A stretch of 64,000 nt of DNA from Luidia sarsii (Eukaryota > Echinodermata > Asteroidea > Paxillosida > Luidiidae), in contig OX465111.1 of the NCBI GenBank assembly GCA_949987565.1, positions 20,840,427 to 20,904,426 on the forward strand, in the 5' to 3' direction. Shown here piece by piece: positions 57,657-64,000 of the stretch. Positions within the stretch are counted from its first letter, which is position 1. Each line of letters starts with the position of its first letter. The translations under genes and the position numbers were made by a program. A model generated the notes under the pieces. It did not search any database. It saw only the letters and a list, made by a program, of their open reading frames with translations, and had not been told where the DNA came from.

Positions 57657-58691
57657 GGGTTTGGGTTTGGGTTTGGGTTTGGGTTTGGGTTAGGGTTAGG
57701 GTTAGGGGTTAGGGTGGGGGTTAGGGGTTAGGGGTTAGGGGTTAGGGGTTAGGGTTAGGGTTAGGGTTAGAGGGTTAGGGTTAGGGGTTTGGGTTAGGGG
57801 TTTGGGTTAGGGGTTTGGGTTAGGGGTTTGGGTTAGGGTTAGGGTTAGGGTATGGGTTAGGGTTATGGGTTTGGGTTATGGGTTTGGGTTAGGGGTTTGG
57901 GTTAGGGGTTAGGGTTTTAGGGTTAGGGGTTTGGGTTAGGGGTTAGGGTTTTAGGGTTTTAGGGTTTTAGGGTTTTAGGGTTTTAGGGTTTTAGGGTTTT
58001 AGGGTTTTAGGGTTTTAGGGTTTTAGGGTTTTAGGGTTAGGGGTTAGGGGTTGGGGTAGGGGTTGGGGTTGGGGTTTCAGGGTTAGGGGTTTCAGGGTTA
58101 GGGGTTTCAGGGTTAGGGGTTTTAGGGGTTTTAGGGGTTTCAGGGTTAGGGGTTTTAGGGGTTTCAGGGTTAGGGGTTTTAGGGGTTTTAGGGGTTTCAG
58201 GGTTAGGGGTTTTAGGGGTTTTAGGGGTTTCAGGGTTAGGGGTTTTAGGGGTTTTAGGGGTTTGGGTTTGGGTTAGGGGTTTGGGGTTTGGGTTAGGGGT
58301 TTGGGTTAGGGGTTTGGGTTAGGGGTTAGGGGTTTGGGTTAGGGGTTTGGGGTTTGGGTTAGGGGTTTGGGGTTTGGGTTAGGGGTTTGGGTTAGGGTTA
58401 GGGTTAGGGGGTTGGGTTAGGGTTAGGGTTAGGGGTTGGGGTTAGGGGTTGGGGTTGGGGTTGGGGTTTGGGTTGGGGTTAGGGTTAGGGGTTTGGGTTG
58501 GGGTTGGGTTAGGGGTTTGGGTTGGGGTTGGGTTAGGGGTTTGGGTTAGGGTAAGGATTAGGGTTAGGGTTAGGGTAAGGATTAGGGGTAGGGGTAGGGG
58601 TTAGGGGTAAGGGTTAGGGGTAAGGGTTAGGGGTAAGGGTTAGGGGTAAGGGTTAGGGGTAAGGGTTAGGGGTAAGGGTTAGGGGTAAGGG
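57657..58691 (+). repeat. Proximal telomere: zoned variant repeats
   Basis: The tract is made of blocks of related G-rich units. TTTGGG from 57,657; TTAGGGG around 57,716-57,755; a 13-mer TTAGGGGTTTGGG at ~57,781-57,835 and again 58,262-58,390; TTATGGGTTTGGG at ~57,862-57,890; TTTTAGGG, 11 copies, at 57,949-58,036; mixtures of TTTCAGGG, TTAGGGG and TTTTAGGGG at 58,075-58,260; TTGGGG-rich 58,400-58,550; TTAGGGGTAAGGG, 7 copies, at 58,601-58,691. Each block is locally homogeneous, as expected when variants spread by slippage or exchange. Confidence 0.93.
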
Positions 58692-60170
58692 TTAGGGTTA
58701 GGGTTAGGGTTAGGGTTAGGGTTAGGGTTAGGGTTAGGGTTAGGGTTAGGGTTAGGGTTAGGGTTAGGGTTAGGGTTAGGGTTAGGGTTAGGGTTAGGGT
58801 TAGGGTTAGGGTTGGGGTTGGGGTTGGGGTTGGGGTTGGGTTAGGGTTAGGGTTAGGGTTAGGGTTAGGGTTAGGGTTAGGGTTAGGGTTAGGGTTAGGG
58901 TTAGGGTTAGGGTTAGGGTTAGGGTTAGGGTTAGGGTTAGGGTTAGGGTTAGGGTTAGGGTTAGGGTTAGGGTTAGGGTTAGGGTTAGGGTTAGGGTTAG
59001 GGTTAGGGTTAGGGTTAGGGTTAGGGTTAGGGTTAGGGTTAGGGTTAGGGTTAGGGTTAGGGTTAGGGTTAGGGTTAGGGTTAGGGTTAGGGTTAGGGTT
59101 AGGGTTAGGGTTAGGGTTAGGGTTAGGGTTAGGGTTAGGGTTAGGGTTAGGGTTAGGGTTAGGGTTAGGGTTAGGGTTAGGGTTAGGGTTAGGGTTAGGG
59201 TTAGGGTTAGGGTTAGGGTTAGGGTTAGGGGTTAGGGTTAGGGTTAGGGTTAGGGTTAGGGTTAGGGTTAGGGGTTAGGGTTAGGGTTAGGGTTAGGGTT
59301 AGGGTTAGGGTTAGGGTTAGGGTTAGGGTTAGGGTTAGGGTTTGGGTTGGGGTTGGGGTTGGGGTTAGGGTTGGGGTTAGGGTTAGGGTTAGGGTTAGGG
59401 TTAGGGTTAGGGTTAGGGTTAGGGTTAGGGTTAGGGTTAGGGTTAGGGTTAGGGTTAGGGTTAGGGTTAGGGTTAGGGTTAGGGTTAGGGTTAGGGTTAG
59501 GGTTAGGGTTAGGGTTAGGGTTAGGGTTAGGGTTAGGGTTAGGGTTAGGGTTAGGGTTAGGGTTAGGGTTAGGGTTAGGGTTAGGGTTAGGGTTAGGGTT
59601 AGGGTTAGGGTTAGGGTTAGGGTTAGGGTTAGGGTTAGGGTTAGGGTTAGGGTTAGGGTTAGGGTTAGGGTTAGGGTTAGGGTTAGGGTTAGGGTTAGGG
59701 TTAGGGTTAGGGTTAGGGTTAGGGTTAGGGTTAGGGTTAGGGTTAGGGTTAGGGTTAGGGTTAGGGTTAGGGTTAGGGTTAGGGTTAGGGTTAGGGTTAG
59801 GGTTAGGGTTAGGGTTAGGGTTAGGGTTAGGGTTAGGGTTAGGGTTAGGGTTAGGGTTAGGGTTAGGGTTAGGGTTAGGGTTAGGGTTAGGGTTAGGGTT
59901 AGGGTTAGGGTTAGGGTTAGGGTTAGGGTTAGGGTTAGGGTTAGGGTTAGGGTTAGGGTTAGGGTTAGGGTTAGGGTTAGGGTTAGGGTTAGGGTTAGGG
60001 TTAGGGTTAGGGTTAGGGTTAGGGTTAGGGTTAGGGTTAGGGTTAGGGTTAGGGTTAGGGTTAGGGTTAGGGTTAGGGTTAGGGTTAGGGTTAGGGTTAG
60101 GGTTAGGGTTAGGGTTAGGGTTAGGGTTAGGGTTAGGGTTAGGGTTAGGGTTAGGGTTGGGGTTGGGGTT
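58692..60170 (+). repeat. Telomere: mostly canonical with small variant islands
   Basis: TTAGGG predominates. Islands: five TTGGGG/TTGGG at 58,812-58,840; single extra-G units (TTAGGGG) near 59,228 and 59,270; a TTTGGG plus TTGGGG cluster at ~59,340-59,385; two TTGGGG at ~60,155-60,170. Everything between is uninterrupted TTAGGG. Confidence 0.95.
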
Positions 60171-63100
60171 AGGGTTAGGGTTAGGGTTAGGGTTAGGGTT
60201 AGGGTTAGGGTTAGGGTTAGGGTTAGGGTTAGGGTTAGGGTTAGGGTTAGGGTTAGGGTTAGGGTTAGGGTTAGGGTTAGGGTTAGGGTTAGGGTTAGGG
60301 TTAGGGTTAGGGTTAGGGTTAGGGTTAGGGTTAGGGTTAGGGTTAGGGTTAGGGTTAGGGTTAGGGTTAGGGTTAGGGTTAGGGTTAGGGTTAGGGTTAG
60401 GGTTAGGGTTAGGGTTAGGGTTAGGGTTAGGGTTAGGGTTAGGGTTAGGGTTAGGGTTAGGGTTAGGGTTAGGGTTAGGGTTAGGGTTAGGGTTAGGGTT
60501 AGGGTTAGGGTTAGGGTTAGGGTTAGGGTTAGGGTTAGGGTTAGGGTTAGGGTTAGGGTTAGGGTTAGGGTTAGGGTTAGGGTTAGGGTTAGGGTTAGGG
60601 TTAGGGTTAGGGTTAGGGTTAGGGTTAGGGTTAGGGTTAGGGTTAGGGTTAGGGTTAGGGTTAGGGTTAGGGTTAGGGTTAGGGTTAGGGTTAGGGTTAG
60701 GGTTAGGGTTAGGGTTAGGGTTAGGGTTAGGGTTAGGGTTAGGGTTAGGGTTAGGGTTAGGGTTAGGGTTAGGGTTAGGGTTAGGGTTAGGGTTAGGGTT
60801 AGGGTTAGGGTTAGGGTTAGGGTTAGGGTTAGGGTTAGGGTTAGGGTTAGGGTTAGGGTTAGGGTTAGGGTTAGGGTTAGGGTTAGGGTTAGGGTTAGGG
60901 TTAGGGTTAGGGTTAGGGTTAGGGTTAGGGTTAGGGTTAGGGTTAGGGTTAGGGTTAGGGTTAGGGTTAGGGTTAGGGTTAGGGTTAGGGTTAGGGTTAG
61001 GGTTAGGGTTAGGGTTAGGGTTAGGGTTAGGGTTAGGGTTAGGGTTAGGGTTAGGGTTAGGGTTAGGGTTAGGGTTAGGGTTAGGGTTAGGGTTAGGGTT
61101 AGGGTTAGGGTTAGGGTTAGGGTTAGGGTTAGGGTTAGGGTTAGGGTTAGGGTTAGGGTTAGGGTTAGGGTTAGGGTTAGGGTTAGGGTTAGGGTTAGGG
61201 TTAGGGTTAGGGTTAGGGTTAGGGTTAGGGTTAGGGTTAGGGTTAGGGTTAGGGTTAGGGTTAGGGTTAGGGTTAGGGTTAGGGTTAGGGTTAGGGTTAG
61301 GGTTAGGGTTAGGGTTAGGGTTAGGGTTAGGGTTAGGGTTAGGGTTAGGGTTAGGGTTAGGGTTAGGGTTAGGGTTAGGGTTAGGGTTAGGGTTAGGGTT
61401 AGGGTTAGGGTTAGGGTTAGGGTTAGGGTTAGGGTTAGGGTTAGGGTTAGGGTTAGGGTTAGGGTTAGGGTTAGGGTTAGGGTTAGGGTTAGGGTTAGGG
61501 TTAGGGTTAGGGTTAGGGTTAGGGTTAGGGTTAGGGTTAGGGTTAGGGTTAGGGTTAGGGTTAGGGTTAGGGTTAGGGTTAGGGTTAGGGTTAGGGTTAG
61601 GGTTAGGGTTAGGGTTAGGGTTAGGGTTAGGGTTAGGGTTAGGGTTAGGGTTAGGGTTAGGGTTAGGGTTAGGGTTAGGGTTAGGGTTAGGGTTAGGGTT
61701 AGGGTTAGGGTTAGGGTTAGGGTTAGGGTTAGGGTTAGGGTTAGGGTTAGGGTTAGGGTTAGGGTTAGGGTTAGGGTTAGGGTTAGGGTTAGGGTTAGGG
61801 TTAGGGTTAGGGTTAGGGTTAGGGTTAGGGTTAGGGTTAGGGTTAGGGTTAGGGTTAGGGTTAGGGTTAGGGTTAGGGTTAGGGTTAGGGTTAGGGTTAG
61901 GGTTAGGGTTAGGGTTAGGGTTAGGGTTAGGGTTAGGGTTAGGGTTAGGGTTAGGGTTAGGGTTAGGGTTAGGGTTAGGGTTAGGGTTAGGGTTAGGGTT
62001 AGGGTTAGGGTTAGGGTTAGGGTTAGGGTTAGGGTTAGGGTTAGGGTTAGGGTTAGGGTTAGGGTTAGGGTTAGGGTTAGGGTTAGGGTTAGGGTTAGGG
62101 TTAGGGTTAGGGTTAGGGTTAGGGTTAGGGTTAGGGTTAGGGTTAGGGTTAGGGTTAGGGTTAGGGTTAGGGTTAGGGTTAGGGTTAGGGTTAGGGTTAG
62201 GGTTAGGGTTAGGGTTAGGGTTAGGGTTAGGGTTAGGGTTAGGGTTAGGGTTAGGGTTAGGGTTAGGGTTAGGGTTAGGGTTAGGGTTAGGGTTAGGGTT
62301 AGGGTTAGGGTTAGGGTTAGGGTTAGGGTTAGGGTTAGGGTTAGGGTTAGGGTTAGGGTTAGGGTTAGGGTTAGGGTTAGGGTTAGGGTTAGGGTTAGGG
62401 TTAGGGTTAGGGTTAGGGTTAGGGTTAGGGTTAGGGTTAGGGTTAGGGTTAGGGTTAGGGTTAGGGTTAGGGTTAGGGTTAGGGTTAGGGTTAGGGTTAG
62501 GGTTAGGGTTAGGGTTAGGGTTAGGGTTAGGGTTAGGGTTAGGGTTAGGGTTAGGGTTAGGGTTAGGGTTAGGGTTAGGGTTAGGGTTAGGGTTAGGGTT
62601 AGGGTTAGGGTTAGGGTTAGGGTTAGGGTTAGGGTTAGGGTTAGGGTTAGGGTTAGGGTTAGGGTTAGGGTTAGGGTTAGGGTTAGGGTTAGGGTTAGGG
62701 TTAGGGTTAGGGTTAGGGTTAGGGTTAGGGTTAGGGTTAGGGTTAGGGTTAGGGTTAGGGTTAGGGTTAGGGTTAGGGTTAGGGTTAGGGTTAGGGTTAG
62801 GGTTAGGGTTAGGGTTAGGGTTAGGGTTAGGGTTAGGGTTAGGGTTAGGGTTAGGGTTAGGGTTAGGGTTAGGGTTAGGGTTAGGGTTAGGGTTAGGGTT
62901 AGGGTTAGGGTTAGGGTTAGGGTTAGGGTTAGGGTTAGGGTTAGGGTTAGGGTTAGGGTTAGGGTTAGGGTTAGGGTTAGGGTTAGGGTTAGGGTTAGGG
63001 TTAGGGTTAGGGTTAGGGTTAGGGTTAGGGTTAGGGTTAGGGTTAGGGTTAGGGTTAGGGTTAGGGTTAGGGTTAGGGTTAGGGTTAGGGTTAGGGTTAG

Positions 63101-64000
63101 GGTTAGGGTTAGGGTTAGGGTTAGGGTTAGGGTTAGGGTTAGGGTTAGGGTTAGGGTTAGGGTTAGGGTTAGGGTTAGGGTTAGGGTTAGGGTTAGGGTT
63201 AGGGTTAGGGTTAGGGTTAGGGTTAGGGTTAGGGTTAGGGTTAGGGTTAGGGTTAGGGTTAGGGTTAGGGTTAGGGTTAGGGTTAGGGTTAGGGTTAGGG
63301 TTAGGGTTAGGGTTAGGGTTAGGGTTAGGGTTAGGGTTAGGGTTAGGGTTAGGGTTAGGGTTAGGGTTAGGGTTAGGGTTAGGGTTAGGGTTAGGGTTAG
63401 GGTTAGGGTTAGGGTTAGGGTTAGGGTTAGGGTTAGGGTTAGGGTTAGGGTTAGGGTTAGGGTTAGGGTTAGGGTTAGGGTTAGGGTTAGGGTTAGGGTT
63501 AGGGTTAGGGTTAGGGTTAGGGTTAGGGTTAGGGTTAGGGTTAGGGTTAGGGTTAGGGTTAGGGTTAGGGTTAGGGTTAGGGTTAGGGTTAGGGTTAGGG
63601 TTAGGGTTAGGGTTAGGGTTAGGGTTAGGGTTAGGGTTAGGGTTAGGGTTAGGGTTAGGGTTAGGGTTAGGGTTAGGGTTAGGGTTAGGGTTAGGGTTAG
63701 GGTTAGGGTTAGGGTTAGGGTTAGGGTTAGGGTTAGGGTTAGGGTTAGGGTTAGGGTTAGGGTTAGGGTTAGGGTTAGGGTTAGGGTTAGGGTTAGGGTT
63801 AGGGTTAGGGTTAGGGTTAGGGTTAGGGTTAGGGTTAGGGTTAGGGTTAGGGTTAGGGTTAGGGTTAGGGTTAGGGTTAGGGTTAGGGTTAGGGTTAGGG
63901 TTAGGGTTAGGGTTAGGGTTAGGGTTAGGGTTAGGGTTAGGGTTAGGGTTAGGGTTAGGGTTAGGGTTAGGGTTAGGGTTAGGGTTAGGGTTAGGGTTAG
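60171..64000 (+). repeat. Pure TTAGGG telomere to the window edge
   Basis: About 3.8 kb (~638 repeats) of perfect TTAGGG with no variant seen. The G-strand runs 5' to 3' rightward, so the chromosome terminus is to the right and the tract may continue past the window. The sequence is of the kind added by telomerase. Its length in an assembly is only approximate. Confidence 0.97.

Overview
This window is the end of a eukaryotic, almost certainly animal, chromosome. It closes in more than 6 kb of TTAGGG-type telomere whose G-rich strand runs 5' to 3' toward the right edge, so the physical chromosome end lies to the right. The animal-type telomere repeat, canonical splice-like signals, AATAAA sites, a tRNA-derived short repeat and foldback/MITE-like elements all fit a metazoan. 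A marine invertebrate is my guess, but nothing here fixes the species. No complete protein-coding gene is visible; the window is subtelomeric repeat DNA with gene debris.

Layout, left to right. (1) 1-14,480: a tandem array of about 14 units of ~1,077 bp. Each unit carries four exon-like blocks with good + strand splice signals, and the array contains a duplicated four-unit block of 4,309 bp. (2) 14,480-15,500: a diverged relative of the same unit. (3) 15,120-17,830: segment A, a gene tail whose last two exons (15,908-16,002 and 16,254-16,353) still read as one open frame, followed by AATAAA sites. It is interrupted by a foldback element and a ~0.5 kb MITE-like element. (4) 17,830-19,180: intergenic DNA with a tRNA-derived repeat, a 53-bp tandem repeat and one unexplained minus-strand ORF. 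(5) 19,180-52,235: a 33 kb minisatellite with a 43-bp monomer (about 768 copies), organised into successive higher-order repeat families (2,107 bp, 1,720 bp, then 1,224 + 1,439 bp). (6) 52,279-54,830: segment B, a diverged and broken second copy of segment A, so the minisatellite lies between two copies of one gene tail. (7) 54,830-57,656: distal subtelomere with a promoter-like stretch, a 16-bp GC-rich minisatellite and a two-copy 347-bp repeat with hairpins. (8) 57,657-64,000: telomere, first a zoned mixture of variant repeats (57.66-58.69 kb), then mostly canonical, then pure TTAGGG from 60,171 to the edge.

How it fits together: the left half records amplification of a gene fragment and the middle records repeated local amplification of a CpG-rich minisatellite. 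The right end is a normal telomere with an older, mutated proximal zone. The many ORFs of 60-222 codons in the 43-bp array follow from a stop-poor monomer whose length (43) is not divisible by three; they are not genes. The most testable functional idea is that the promoter-like, GC-rich repeat 1.3-1.6 kb before the telomere starts a telomeric (TERRA-like) transcript. Exact array lengths depend on the assembly.
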